A DNA stretch of 64,000 nt from Micrasema longulum (GCA_022494885.1 JAGVSM010002361.1:248001-312000), one strand, 5' to 3'. Shown: positions 24,136 through 35,697, numbered from the stretch's first letter. Translations and numbers: made by a program. Notes: generated by a model from the letters alone, not told the origin.

Positions 24136-24687
24136 TTAAAATAAAAATAACTTCACATATAAAAAGTGTAGCGAGAGATTTTGAAAAAAATGTACGTTGA
24201 TTAATAAACGTATTACTTTATATAAATGGTACACATATTATTTAAATTCTTATGTTTTATATTAATTTATATTTGTTTTTTTGTTTATGTAACATTATAT
24301 ATTCTTAGCACTTACTTTCTATTTGTATAATAATGATTATTTCATTCATACATTTTATTATCTATGCATTGATAATTAATTAGTTTAAGTTTTTTTTTGT
24401 TATTGTTATATTAGTATAGAACTACTTATACTTTGAAACATAAAAATCTCTATTTTTGAATAGGCTGAGCCATGTTAGATGCAAACTATCCTGACCAGAG
24501 GACGCTCCGTATTCATTTTCAAATTCACTACTTTTATATAGATTCTCTGGTATTAAATATGTTTACTTAATTATGTAATAAATTTACAAAATCAATCTAA
24601 ATTAATCGGAAATATTATAATGTAATATAAAAAGGTGTTTTTTTTTAGTTTTTTTTATTCAACAACCTCTGTTGTACTATTTCAGCC
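24136..24687. other. AT-rich gene-free DNA
   Basis: Nothing recognisable beyond low-complexity T runs. Confidence 0.4.
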
Positions 24688-24722
24688 ATTCCACTCTTTA
24701 AAAACCATTTAAAGAGTGGAAT
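24688..24722. repeat. Perfect 15-bp hairpin
   Basis: attccactctttaaa (24688-24702) is followed after a 5-base loop by its exact reverse complement (24708-24722). It lies just outside the end of repeat R copy B. Whether it belongs to that repeat is unclear, since copy A lacks it. Confidence 0.9.
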
Positions 24723-24744
24723 TTGGAAACCTGGGTAAGAGTGA

Positions 24745-25165
24745 AATATCACGTTTTTTTTAAAAAAAAAAAAAGGAATAAAGGTCTATGAAATACTGTC
24801 AAGATTTTTTGTTTTTTTTTGCTTATTATTTATAGCATAAAAATTATTTGTAATTTTGAATTCCTGCAAAAACGGTCATTCCATTCGCCGCGCCTCTAAT
24901 ACGTCACGATTCATTTTTATTTGTTCCTGACCATTCAATTTTGTTTAGAACATTATCACAAATCTTGACGTCACAACTACCAAGGCCAAACATGTCACGT
25001 TTTTCTAGTAACGATTTTTATTAAATTTATTTTTTACATTAATGTATGAAATCAAATCTCCACGAAATTCATAAAGATTTCGAAAACTTAATTAATTATT
25101 ATAAATCCATTTCATTTATTTTTATCGGTATTTACGAATACTACGGTATGTGATATTTTACTATT
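24745..25165 (-). repeat. 0.45 kb repeat R, copy B
   Basis: This is the reverse-complement partner of 9085-9535. It keeps TGACGTCA at 24966-24973 and the ggaatgacc-type end. A shared gacagtatttcatagacctt-like block shows that homology extends beyond the well conserved 160-bp core, which is about 90 percent identical by eye. Confidence 0.7.
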
Positions 25166-25599
25166 CCAGGACCTGTCATTAGTCAACAACTGGTTGGAAA
25201 AGAAAAATGATGGACGGTTTTTTAAATTTATTTATTTCAAATAACCAAACACAAAAATAGAAACAGAAAATTCAAAGCTTTAATGTATTTGTTAACAATT
25301 GAATATTTTTGTCGGCTTTTAGACACGTTTAACGTCTTATGTGTTATTTTGTATTGTAAATTTTGTTCATATCTCTCACGTCAGTTACAATGTAATTTTA
25401 GTTTTGATAATATATTTTTTTTAATAAAGAAAAAAAAATACAGACTTTAAATGCATATTGAAGTATTGTCATGCGTTTTCTACTACGTGAAATATCCAAC
25501 ATTCATCAATAAAGCTTTCAGATCTTTTATTTTGTAAAAATAAGCTGATATTATTATAATTTTAGAATAATACACATTCAAACACTGAATAATAAATTT

Positions 25600-25675
25600 T
25601 ATGCAGTGTGGAAAACGATCTCCTCAATCAGCCAATGTCAGGTTATAAATTCTAGAAGTGTTCAGACTTTTATTT
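25600..25675 (-). repeat. K-unit core fragment, decayed
   Basis: The reverse complement contains the agaatt...acctgacattggctga order of the K-unit core (compare 15935-15975), but the aagtggccactt dyad is lost. Weak match. Confidence 0.45.
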
Positions 25676-25799
25676 TGGTTCTACCTTTTGGTTTAAAAAT
25701 AAGTTTAAAAGAAGAATTGTTACCGCTGTTAACCTTTACGTAAGAAGTATCTCGTATATTATTTATTTTCAAATGCACTTCTTTTAAAATACAGAATTA

Positions 25800-26330
25800 A
25801 TAATTATAATAATAATAATTGTAGTTTATTAACAAAATAACAATTACTTTATCTACTACATATACACTCAGGTAATAGATTTCTCTAGATCATGTCTGGT
25901 CTGCCTAGCTAGGCACAACCTGTTTTAAGGCAGACATTTTTATGCAAAAATAAACAATAACATTACTACCTACTAGTTAATTTACTTTACAGTTATACAA
26001 TATTAATTTATACCATTTATTATTTAAGAATTTATTTTGAGTAAATTATCTGATTTTTCTCGACCTAAACCCACTAACCTATTTTTTTATATATTTTTTT
26101 ATTGAATACGGGTCATGGTTTTACAATGTTTGGGTAACATATTAAATATTTTGGGGCCCAGAAACCTGAAATTTCTTTGCCCGAATTTAGAGTTTGTGAT
26201 AAACCCCATGACCCATCCTCTAGTTTGACTTCTGGTAATGTGGGAGTGTTCCTTTTGGGATTTGGTAGAACAATTTTCTTTCACAAACATTATTATTCTA
26301 AAAATATATTGCATTATATCAAAAATCACA
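25800..26330 (-). mobile_element. LINE family D, C-terminal coding end and 3' UTR
   Basis: A 76-codon minus-strand frame (26099-26329) has the C-terminal pattern of Jockey/CR1-like LINEs: a H-S-x-x-T-R-S-Q stretch, then RNFRFLGPKIFNMLPKHCK. The 3' UTR to the left contains the hairpin GTCTGCCT...AGGCAGAC (arms 25899-25906 and 25928-25935) and ends in an (ATT)n-rich tail near 25803-25825. Other copies are at 21297, 22600 and 48440. It is 5' truncated. Confidence 0.8.
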
Positions 26331-26899
26331 AATTTCTCAAATAACTTGATGCTGGGGCTGATGAAGGGCTTTTTGAAAATTATTTTGACTATTAATTTTT
26401 AGCAGATTCGAGAGGTGTTAATATTGATTTATTAGTGCCTCCCCATCCTATTATGCCATAAGTTAAAATTGATTTATGTATTTATTTACTTTATTGCTGC
26501 GATTATCAGTTTATGTTAATAAATTGTTTTAATAAAATATTATTAATAAGAAAAAAAAACATGTGCATACATAAAAAAATAAATTATTTTCTATATTATC
26601 CAACAAAATAAATAAAAATATTTACAAGGTTCACAAAAAAATATAAACATGTGCATATTTGAAAACAAAAATTGTAATAAATGATACATTTTTATTTCTA
26701 TTACAATCTACTTATAATGTTTTAATGCAGTAACTAACTTTTCAAAAAAGATAATTATTGTTCTTAAAAAGCATCTTACACGTTTATTTAGTAATTTAAA
26801 GTTATATAATTTCGAATATAAAAGAGAAAAAAAAATAAAATCATACAAAACAAAAAGAAAAACAGAAAATAATTATACAATATATAATACATTCAAATT
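26331..26899. other. AT-rich gene-free DNA
   Basis: Nothing assigned. Possible 5' continuation of the family-D element to about 26450, not confirmed. Confidence 0.35.
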
Positions 26900-27000
26900 T
26901 TACTTATTTATTTGTGGATGTAGGCACTCTACTGGCCTATAAGCACGTTCTGGAATACCGGTGTTTTATTTATTTTATACATAAGACTACATTCACATTA
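26900..27000 (-). mobile_element. LINE 3' tail, lineage unresolved
   Basis: On the minus strand the sequence ends with a short hairpin (arms TAGGC and GCCTA, 26931-26935 and 26955-26959) followed by AAATAAATAAG. This is the same design as the other LINE 3' ends in the window. Coding sequence was not found to its right. Confidence 0.5.
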
Positions 27001-27543
27001 ATCGAAGTTGTAGTTTAATATTAAAAATTGAAAAAGAGATCAGTTATTGAATTTTTAAAATACGTATTTGAAAAAAAAAGAGAAAAGACTTACAATTAAA
27101 ATAAAATATACTCTGATATATGAGACATATTCCTCAGCTTCCTTTTTAGTTCTTTTAGTGATCCATTTATAGACTGAAGGTTTAAAAGCAAATATATTAT
27201 ATATATTTGAAACTCTGTGATTTTAAACAAAAAAAAATAAGCACATTACACTAATAATATCTTTTTTAACACATGTATTTAGTTTTTTTCTCTTTCTGCC
27301 AATAATATATTTATGATTTTATAATTGGGTAATAATAAATAAAGTATGTACATCAAAATATTCGCATTCAATGGCAATATTTTTTATTTATTTCATAGTA
27401 TGGAGAAATTGATGTTCCGTTTTCCATTGTCAGTTCTCGAGGTAAAAATTCTTACGATGGTAAAATCAAAATAATGTACATTATTCTAATACAGTAAAAA
27501 TCACTCTGACTTTCTGTTTTGCTTACTAACACCTTCATAATTA
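27001..27543. other. AT-rich gene-free DNA
   Basis: Nothing recognisable. Confidence 0.4.
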
Positions 27544-27813
27544 ATCATCATGATCATTCCCTTTTCGTACCTAATGGTACATAAGGCACTGCATTGGTAC
27601 ACCAATCGCAGCGTATATTGATATTTTTTGTTTCATGAAGGTGAAATGATAAGTCTTTCGCTTCAGGTGTGTCAGTCCAGTAACTATGAAATATTTTAGT
27701 GTGAAAACACCCTTGTAAATAAATATTTCATATCAACCATGTCGGAAATCGAACCCGAGACCTCGACCTTGCGGGGTAGGCAAACGCGCTGACCATTTCA
27801 CCACGAAGCCGAC
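27544..27813 (-). repeat. (GAT)n-tailed tRNA-derived SINE, full length
   Basis: On the minus strand: head with gtcagcgcgtttgcctaccc and B box (ggttcgatttccg), body with ctggactgacacacctgaag, 3' block gcagtgccttatgtaccatt and the gatcatgatga tail. Next to 57671-57914 it is one of the most complete copies. Confidence 0.85.
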
Positions 27814-29507
27814 TGGAATAATTAATAAATGGGATAAACTTCATTTTTTGCCTAAAACTGTTATAATTTTTCAAACACATTTGATTATGTACCTACCAGT
27901 ATTTTTTCTTTACTTATGTTTATCTTCCAGAAATCTAAAAAATCAATACCAAATATTAAAACATTTAAATCTTAATAAAAAAAACACATGAGACCCACCT
28001 CTAGCCTGAACTTCAAACAGAAAAAAATTGTGTTTAATATCTTATTTCAAGAAATCTGTTTTAGATGGTAAAAATAAAATGTAAATAAAATATATGTGTA
28101 AAGATACTATATATATGTATAAAAATAAATTTTAAACAAACTCCCTCTCTAAAAACGAATTTTCAATCAATGAAAGAGGTAGACACGTTATTATTATTTA
28201 TTATTTATTTATTATTATTATTTTACCAAACATTCTGTTATTTTATACGTATTTTGTCAAGAATTATTTCCAATAAGTAAAAAAATAAAGCATAATGTCA
28301 TTCGATATATTTAAAAATAAAAATATTTTGAAAAAAAAAATTGTTGTCAAAAAAGCACCTACATATCAACTTGTCATATCATAAAACTTTTGAATTGTTA
28401 TTGTGTACCTGTCATGTTAAAGCCCTCCGGGAGTATATAGATATTATAATCAATAAATATGTGTACTGTTTTGATTTAGAAAAGGCCGATACAATTTAAG
28501 TACAAATGAACAAATACAGTAAACACAAATAAATAAATATATATTAACAAATTCCACAATAAAAATTAATTAATCGTTTCAGTTGTGCAATTTATCTGGG
28601 TCTTTTTAGGGGTCAAACATTCGTTTCCAATTCCCTTAGCAATAATAATCTTTGAATCTAGAAATACCGCAGTACTGTAGCGAGGCCACCTACAATTCTC
28701 GTAAAATAAACCTGCAACTCTTGCAATATTGATAAAGTCAAACTGCACACCTGCATACCAACACTTTTGCATTTACTCCCATAAACGTGACGTAAATACA
28801 CTTGCATGCACATATGGGGAGTGGAATCATAAAAATATGAGACTTCTAAAAAATTCACCAACATGGCGAGATAGAACAGACGTTTCTCCTGGTCTGGGAA
28901 AAAATGACATATTTTCATTATTATTATTATAACGAGATATAACTACAAGTGTAACTGAACATTGCATGGAATGCAAAACCTGCCAACAGGGTGTGCTGTC
29001 AAATATAATAAAACAAAGAACACTAGATAAATCATCCTCTTTTCCACACCCGACAGCTCCCAGCAAATATGTTCCGTCTCATCTCTAAAACTCTTTTTTT
29101 CATTATTTTAACATTGAAAACTCATTAAAAAATAAATCTCATGTAATAATTCACATCGTGTATCGTTTGATAATCATAATTTTAAAAAACTGTAATCAAC
29201 TAACAATCCAATTGCCAAGTTTATTTTACCTTGGAAAAGGTTATTCTGATTTGGATAATATGTTGTATATTCTCTAAGCCCTTATTAAAAATTCTAGTTT
29301 TCTAATATGGAAAGCCTGTGCGCGTTTCAGTATGAGCACTTTTTAAGATTTTTGCTTAATTTTAATTTTTGCTCTTTACTTGTGCATTGTGTAAAAATTA
29401 TTTTCAGCATTTTTTATGGAATACAAAATTTTCTACGATTTAATTATTAGACTTAGGTTAACCTAATGCTTTTTGAAACAGTTTGCTAAAACTATAACTA
29501 AAACCTT
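27814..29507. other. Gene-free DNA with a TTA/TTTA microsatellite
   Basis: A ttattatttattatttattt run lies at about 28186-28223. Slightly GC-richer sequence at 28600-29090 carries several overlapping frames on both strands without any recognised domain. Nothing else assigned. Confidence 0.35.
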
Positions 29508-30240
29508 TATTTTATTTATTTAACTTTTTGTACATAATATTATTTGTACATTGGCGGGCTTATTGCCAAATGGCAATTTCTTCCAACCAACCAATAAAAT
29601 AAAAGTTTTATTTTTATAATTCAAGTTACAGAATATATTCAATAGAAAAAAAATAATCATAAAAAGTTAAAAATGTTTAAAAATAGAAATAGACGTATTT
29701 GTTTATAAATTACCTTAAATCAAAACTATTACTCAATGGGAAAAAGGAAAAAAGAGGAAAGAGGAAAAAGGAAAGGAGGAGAGATTAAGGAAGAGAAAGG
29801 AGATGTTTCTTCAGACGTGATTTAAACAGAGATAATGTAGTAACATCTTTGATGGTGGATGGGAGATGATTCCACAGTCGAGCCTCATGGACACTATATG
29901 AGTTAGAGAAGAAAGAGGAATTGTGTATGGGTATTAAGAGAGTGCCTTGTGAATGAGAACGAAGAGGTAAACCATGAACTGATAAGCGTTGAAATTTTTC
30001 ACGCAGGTATATAGGAGCGTTAGGACTATGAAGTACATTGAACAGAAGTGAGAGGGAGTGATAGTCTCTCCGCTGTCTAATTTTGAGCCATTTCAGTTGC
30101 CTACGATAATCAGAAATGTGGTCATATTTCCTAAGACCAAAAATGTACCTTATGCATGTATTCTGAAGTCGTTCAAGTTTATCGAGTTGCTCACAGCTTA
30201 AATCAGTCATGGAAACATCAACAAAAACAATGCCTCGAGT
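29508..30240 (-). mobile_element. LINE family F, C-terminal 141 codons and 3' UTR
   Basis: The minus-strand frame 29785-30210 is intact and has the C-terminal domain pattern of CR1/Jockey-like LINEs: LDKLERLQNTCIRYIFGLRK, then a DYRRQLKWLKIRQRRDYHSL block, the ARLWNHLPSTI motif and LKKHLL near the end. Homology stops near 30240, an evident 5' truncation with no RT catalytic motifs. The 3' UTR contains a hairpin with arms TTGGC/GCCAA (29551-29555 and 29565-29569) and ends in AAATAAATAAAATAAAG at 29508-29525. Confidence 0.88.
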
Positions 30241-30360
30241 AAAAAAAAAATTTAAAAAAACCTTATTTTTTTATTATTAATTAGGTTTAATTAGTAGTTT
30301 CAGTTCCATCGCTTCCAAACTAAAAATAACTTAGCTTAAATACACTTAAAGAAACAAACT

Positions 30361-30540
30361 AAAAATATGTTGGGTTTGTCCCAATGTTAGGGATTAACTA
30401 AGATTAAAAATATGTTGGGTTTGTCCCAATGTTAGGGATTAACTTAGATCAAAAATATGTTGGGTTTGTCCCAATGTTAGGGATTAACTAAGATTAAAAA
30501 TATGTTGGGTTTGTACCAATGTTAGGGATTAACTAAGATT
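30361..30540 (+). repeat. Tandem array, four 45-bp units
   Basis: Units start at 30361, 30406, 30451 and 30496 with aaaaatatgttgggtttgtc and differ at only a few positions; the array is exactly 180 bp. The unit resembles the K-unit linker (ttgagtttgtccaaatt) and is joined directly to a K-unit body, so it looks like an amplified terminal sequence. Confidence 0.97.
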
Positions 30541-30670
30541 AACACATTGCAACATAGAATTTTTTTTAGAATAAGTAATATGGGATTCCGGGCATTTACG
30601 GGTTTTCTGATCTGTCATTGGCTGGTTTCAGTGGCTACTTTATACATTTTAAAAACTTTTGTACTTTTAG
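30541..30670 (+). repeat. K unit, truncated copy joined to the 45-bp array
   Basis: It follows the K order: aacacattgcaacatag, then a decayed middle, then ctgtcattggctggttt and a mutated dyad (cagtggctactt). The copy is lost beyond about 30670. Confidence 0.7.
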
Positions 30671-31446
30671 AAAAAAATTAAGCATAGAAGATATGTATTT
30701 CAGTAAGTATAAGGTTTAGAAAAACATGATCTATGAGTAAATTAAAGAATTTTTTTTATGCAACGCACAAGAAAAAAGTTGTTGAGCAAAAATGTGTCCG
30801 TTAACATCAAAAATGGATATATACAGACTAAGCATTTTTTCACAAAGAACACTTTTCTGAAACTAATTATTGCTATTCGACTAAATTGTTATTTATACTA
30901 TACGTAGTTCTGACGTAGGTAATAAAAGTATTCTACGTCATTTGATTTGATCGATTAGACTTAGTTTCCGTGTAAAACTTATATATAATTTGGATGTAAC
31001 TCATTTTGATGTATCGGAATGGATTTAACTAGTTTTGATAAAATAATTCGTGGATTTAACCAGTTTTGATCTAATCTGTCATTAAATGTCTGTGTCAGGG
31101 TTGTCACTTTTACGAAGTAAAAAATAAATAAAACTAATCGTTTTGAGTGTTATTGTGTTATTTGAGTGTTATTGAGTGGATGTTGCCGATTTTGATATAA
31201 AATCAAACTTCTGACAACAATTATTATGGTATAATATTGAATTTTCCCATTTTTGAAATAAGCATTCTATGTAAAACTAAACTTTGAATCGTGTTTCCAC
31301 AAAAAGTGTTTTTTACCAATTTTGGAATTGACCAATTTTGATATACACCGACACAAATCTTAAAAAGTGACACAAACATGATCTACTGATGTGCGCACAT
31401 GCTTGCCAAATTAAACGTCTAGGATATTTAACCGCTATAGCATTTA

Positions 31447-31755
31447 ACAATATTTTGAGTTTGTCCAAATTGTTATAAACATGGACTGGATTCAACTCCC
31501 TGGGGAGCTGTTAACATTAACATATTACAACAGAGATGAAGAATATTTAAGAGAAGGTAATATAGAAGTCTAGGCATCTACATGGCTTATGACCAGTCAT
31601 CGGCTGGTTTAAGTGGCCACTTCACACACTGTGTAACATTCACCATTCTGCCCATATTTGAACCTCTGTATTCCGTCAATTATTTCATCTGTTGATGTTT
31701 ATGAAGTAAAAGAGCTGTATATGATTTTTAAATTTGGACAAACTCAAAATATTGT
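31447..31755 (+). repeat. K unit bounded by 25-bp perfect inverted repeats
   Basis: acaatattttgagtttgtcc followed by aaatt (31447-31471) is the exact reverse complement of 31731-31755. Between them lies the forward K body with all blocks: gactggattcaactccctgg, gagatgaagaatatttaaga, the dyad aagtggccactt at about 31609, ccgtcaattatttcatctgt and gaagtaaaagagctg. Total length is 309 bp. No protein is encoded. Confidence 0.85.
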
Positions 31756-31784
31756 CGATAAATCCACCTGGCCCATGAAGAACT

Positions 31785-31925
31785 ATAGAAATCGAAAAAA
31801 TTACATTTTCAGCCGTTGCCTAGTATGATGGTGAAATAATTCAATGAGATGAATCTTACCCGCATGAATAAAGGTAATAAATAAAGTAATTGAAGGAATA
31901 TAGATGTTTAAATAAGTTTCAAATC
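31785..31925 (-). repeat. K unit, reverse 3' part, head-to-head with the copy before it
   Basis: It contains attttcagccgttgcctagt, gaaataattcaatgagatga and cccgcatgaataaagg, the reverse complement of the unit's end, and follows the inverted linker of the preceding copy by about 30 bases. It stops near 31925. Confidence 0.75.
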
Positions 31926-32119
31926 TTATACCGACAGAGTCTTGAACCTACAAGTACAAATTTTAAAAACTATAGTACGAGTAAAAATAAAGATTGAGGC
32001 AAAAGACAACAATAAAATATTATTTGATTATGTTAACGTTTTGCCAATTAACAAACAGTGTCAATATAAAATAGTGACAGATCATTTCCTCGATTGCAGT
32101 TTGAAATCCAAAGTAACCC

Positions 32120-32470
32120 ACCAGATCATGACCCGACAAGTATCGGCACAGCAACTGACGGTGCCGCGACAGAAGAACTACTATGGAGATAGAACAATGG
32201 GGAGTGTAGTACCAAAACTGTAGAATTAATTACCAGCTGAAAGTTGTGAGGAAAAAAACGTAAATTCATTTTAAAAAATAGTTAAAAACTTCAAGTGAAA
32301 CTTAAGTGTGCACATAAATATATTTTATTCTTCGTTTATTATTAAACTATGTACTTACCTTTTATAATTATTTTTTTTAATGTAATGTAACCCGCAGATA
32401 AGCTTCGGCTTTGCGGGAACAAAAATACAGTTATGTATGTTAATTATGTTTTGAAATAAATAAAACTTTT
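32120..32470 (+). mobile_element. LINE 3' end with UUCG hairpin
   Basis: The frame near 32145-32260 reads RQKNYYGDRTMGSVVPKL, a stop, then N, a stop, LPAESCEE: the usual 'VxxPKLWNxLP' tail motif of LINE polyproteins, damaged by stops (the W codon is now TAG). Upstream to 31942 the open frame has no recognised motif. The 3' UTR contains a hairpin (CCCGC...GCGGG with inner AAGC-TTCG-GCTT, 32391-32417) and ends in aaataaataaaac near 32465. Lineage uncertain. Confidence 0.65.
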
Positions 32471-32783
32471 TTTTTAAATATTTTTAAAATATGGGCAGTA
32501 TGGTGAATAGTGAAACTAGATGTTACGTTGTGGCTAAAGTGATGAATAAAAACGATAGTATAGCTATATTTTTGCTCACACACAAATCATAGTGATGTCG
32601 CTTAGCCCAGAATGTCAGTTTGAGTATTGACAAAATTTGATGCCGACTCGAGTAATTCGGTAATTAAAGAAACGGAGAAAGTGGAAATAGTTGCAATATC
32701 AAAAGACAGTAGAGGACGCGACATTTTTACGCAACGAGAGAATGATATGGATTTTTTTTCTTGCGGGGAAACGGCGTCATGGT

Positions 32784-33790
32784 ATGTTTGCTCAGAGTAA
32801 TAATGCGCCAAGCTATGGGAGGAGCCCAAACGTAAGATAACCATTCTATGACTATTGGGTATTAAGTTAGCTACAGTTAGCAGCAAAACAATGGGCCGTA
32901 CTCAGGTCGAGAATCGTCAAATAGATATAAATTTGCATTGTAAATACTTTTGTAATAAGTATTGCAGGGTTATTCCAATTTATTTTTCTATAATTCGCCT
33001 ATATTTATTTTATAAAACGGAAAATACATGCCTGTGTTTATTTTATTGTTTATTTATTCATTTTATTCACAATGCACTTGTCTTACATTTAGAGACATAA
33101 ATCCCAACTCCATGGAACCAAAGCCCTGTGCTGAGTTTGTTTGTTTGTTTGTCCGTCACATCTCAGAAACGGCGAGGTGTAGCGGCCTGAAATTCTGACA
33201 CGTCATTTTAGATACGATTTCAAGGTTAACGTTGCTATTTTTGAATAAAATTTGAATCGATCTCTACTCGATAAAGACTCAAACTTTATAAAGTTGTCTA
33301 GTGCGGCCCCGACATATTGCCCGTAATCAACTGTTATTATCAACAGTAAACGTACTTAAATTCACGAATTTTTCCCCTAAATTGAGAAAAAATAGTATCT
33401 AAAGTAAATATGTTGATATAAGAAAAGTTTTTAAGCAACATAATACACGTGTCGGGACGATAAATGCCAAAAATCAATGTAAATCATAGAAAAATATTCA
33501 AAATCAATTACCTGTGAAAACTGACTTCTTTAACACCTTTCACGCTTCTACTGCTGCAACTTAACATGCTGCAACTCATTATAGTCAATTTTTATTTATT
33601 ATAACGTAAATATCCAAGTTATTTACAAACAAAGCAAAGCACAGTGACAAAAGCATCCCATAGAACCGTTATGCGTACTTTGTCAAACAAAACAAAATGG
33701 CCACCAATTTGTTGCTAACCAACATCGCTTGCGTTCTATCAAACATAGTGATTGGGCTTTCTATAGGTTGACGCATTATTACTCTGAGGT
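32784..33790. mobile_element. 1.0 kb element with long terminal inverted repeats
   Basis: ctcagagtaataatgcgcca (from 32789) and its neighbourhood reappear as reverse complement at about 33730-33785 (tgacgcattattactctgag). The similarity continues inward through gcccaa and a ttagcagcaaaac/ttagcaacaaatt block, giving arms of roughly 100 bp. The interior contains a LINE-B tail (33036-33130) and the patch tgtttgtttgtttgtccgtc; no transposase was recognised. It may be a non-autonomous DNA transposon with a LINE insertion. Confidence 0.55.
33036..33130 (-). mobile_element. LINE family B 3' tail
   Basis: It matches the tail at 45655-45750: attcacaatgcacttgtctt, aaatcccaact and ggaaccaaagccctgtgctg. 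The second hairpin arm is lost where tgtttgtttgtttgt begins. Inserted inside the inverted-repeat element. Confidence 0.65.
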
Positions 33791-34025
33791 ATGACGTGTT
33801 TTTTTGGATGTTCAAAAATTTACTGTTTTTATTGTAATATCTGTCAATCGAAATACATTTTGGTTTTCCCCTCGAAGTTTAAAACTAAAGTTAATTAAGT
33901 TACCTCTTCATTAAAGTACTAGTGACAATTAAAACATTTGTAGAAATCGTAGAAATAAAAGGTCTCGGGTAATCGGCTTAAATCACCTGTAAAAGCTTTG
34001 AGCTTAAGTGGAAATCTTCCGAAAT

Positions 34026-34220
34026 TCAATCGGCGCGGCGCCGGTGGGTCTCTAAAGCCATCAGCACAACATCGCTAAAGCCATGGTAACCGTTATTCAG
34101 ACTAAATTTAATCACCACGTTATTCAATGAGGTTTCCGTGAAAGAAACGTGAAAAAATGACGCGTTCATGGGAGAATTTTTCACTCCGAGTACGCGGAAT
34201 GGCGCGATTCCTTTTAGCAA
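34026..34220 (-). other. GC-richer open stretch of 64 codons, unassigned
   Basis: The minus-strand frame covers a patch of clearly raised GC containing cggcgcggcgccggtgg. The translation is balanced in composition but not recognised. It may be a relic coding exon or transposon segment. Confidence 0.2.
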
Positions 34221-34461
34221 AATGAAATTTTATGGCAAATGTGAAAATGAACTAGACATAAATCATTATTAATATTTGAGGCAGAAACTTTGTGGTAAAA
34301 CATTTCCATATATTATGTAAGTTAATATTTGTATGTTACTACTTAACAAATTTTCTATGTAAACTGGTTTCGAGACGTACCCGTCCTTTCGTTACAGTGC
34401 TGATTTCAAACTTACTTTTTTTTATGTTTTGTAATTTATATTTGTTCTAAATTATTACTAC

Positions 34462-34722
34462 AGCGAAAGAACGGCTAAAAGGATCTACGATGCTAATGTT
34501 GATGGATGCAGAAAACGAGGAAGACCGAGAAAGACATGGCACGATCAAGTTCATCAAATACTTGAAGATGGACATGTCAAGAGTAGGAATAATCAGCGTG
34601 CGTGCATGAGAAGATGTATGAATGTTGAGGAAGCGACGTCTGTATGTAAAGATAGAGCGATATGGCGTTCTATCCTCTCTGACTATCTCTACGGGGAAAC
34701 GGCGTGACGGTTTGTAGTTGTT
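34462..34722 (+). mobile_element. LINE E C-terminal end, open frame intact
   Basis: From agcgaaagaacg at 34462 the frame runs without a stop through ERTAKRIYDANVDGCRKRGR, PRKTWHDQVHQILEDGH, RACMRRCMNVEEATSVCKDR and AIWRSILSDYLYGETA to TGA at about 34705. The sequence is nearly identical to the LINE E at 15609-15765, which is more damaged. It starts abruptly (5' truncation) and is followed at once by an inverted-repeat element. It lacks reverse transcriptase. Confidence 0.88.
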
Positions 34723-34725
34723 GTT

Positions 34726-34899
34726 ATAAAACTTTGTTATTAGTGTCACAATTTTATTATTTTACAAAAACACTTCTACAGTTTCGGGAGAGCACCCTCA
34801 CCCAGTTTTATATCGGAGATGAAAGGAGTGCTCTCCCGAAACGATAATTTATTTATTTTTAAATAATAAAAAAATTTGACGCAAATAACAAAGTTTTAT
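34726..34899. mobile_element. 174-bp MITE with ~70-bp terminal inverted repeats
   Basis: The left arm (ataaaactttgttattagtg ... gtttcgggagagcac, 34726-34795) and the right arm (34828-34899) are reverse complements with mismatches. The inner 15 bases gtttcgggagagcac / gtgctctcccgaaac are perfect (34781-34795 and 34828-34842) and leave a 32-base centre. No coding capacity. It sits directly downstream of the LINE E stop codon. Confidence 0.85.
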
Positions 34900-35697
34900 T
34901 TTAATAATAATTTATAATGAAGTGTTACGAAGTGAATTCCGACTCAATTAATAATATTATATATGTTTTTATTATTAGTGTTTACATTTAAGATTCTTTT
35001 TTTCAATTTTTAAATTTTTAATGTTATATTTTATAATACATTTTTTCGCTTTAATTTTTATTGTTATTTGTGTATTTTCTAATTTGCATTTATTTTTCTT
35101 TTTTATTACTGTTAGTGATTTGAATTGTTCAAACATCGTTAAATGAAAAAAAACACATTGAGTAGAAGATCCGGTCTAAACACTGGAATTTCCTAGCTAG
35201 TCAGGACCTGAAACAAAGAACCTATGTACATTATAAAACTGTTAAATAAATAAATAAAACAAATTGAATAGAAACTAAACCAACATGCAAATCCCACTAA
35301 ACACACCTTTACTTTAGTAGTTTCACAAAAGTATAAAACCGAAATGCTGACAGGACACATGTTTTTAATGACTGGCACTCAAATCGCAGAGGATCTAAAT
35401 ATTGTTTTTTACAAAAAAATACTTAATCCTTTTTTTATGCAACTAGCCTTAAGATAATTTAGTTTAATTTAAAGGTTGCATGAAAAAAGTAAAATATTTT
35501 GCTAATTTTTATTAAAACGCAAAAAAAAAGAAATGGCAACTGGGCCTAAGAGAATTGAGTTAAATTTATTGCAGGCATTCACAAAAGTGTTAAAGACTTA
35601 CTTATCTCACTCTCGCAAATAGTAGTAGATCAGGGTGCAACTATTCCACGGCTAGATAGTTGCGAAAGGAAACTAACCCGTAATTCATTTTGTTCAG

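Noticed and set aside
30361..30540. Tandem repeats considered as a CRISPR array
   Set aside because: The 45-bp units are directly adjacent with no unique spacers, in a eukaryotic repeat context.
32602..32886. 94-codon minus-strand frame near the 1 kb inverted-repeat element
   Set aside because: No domain recognised; the plus strand at 32740-32775 (gatatgg ... cggggaaacggcg) weakly recalls a LINE E end, so the frame is probably a shadow of repeat sequence, but neither reading is firm.
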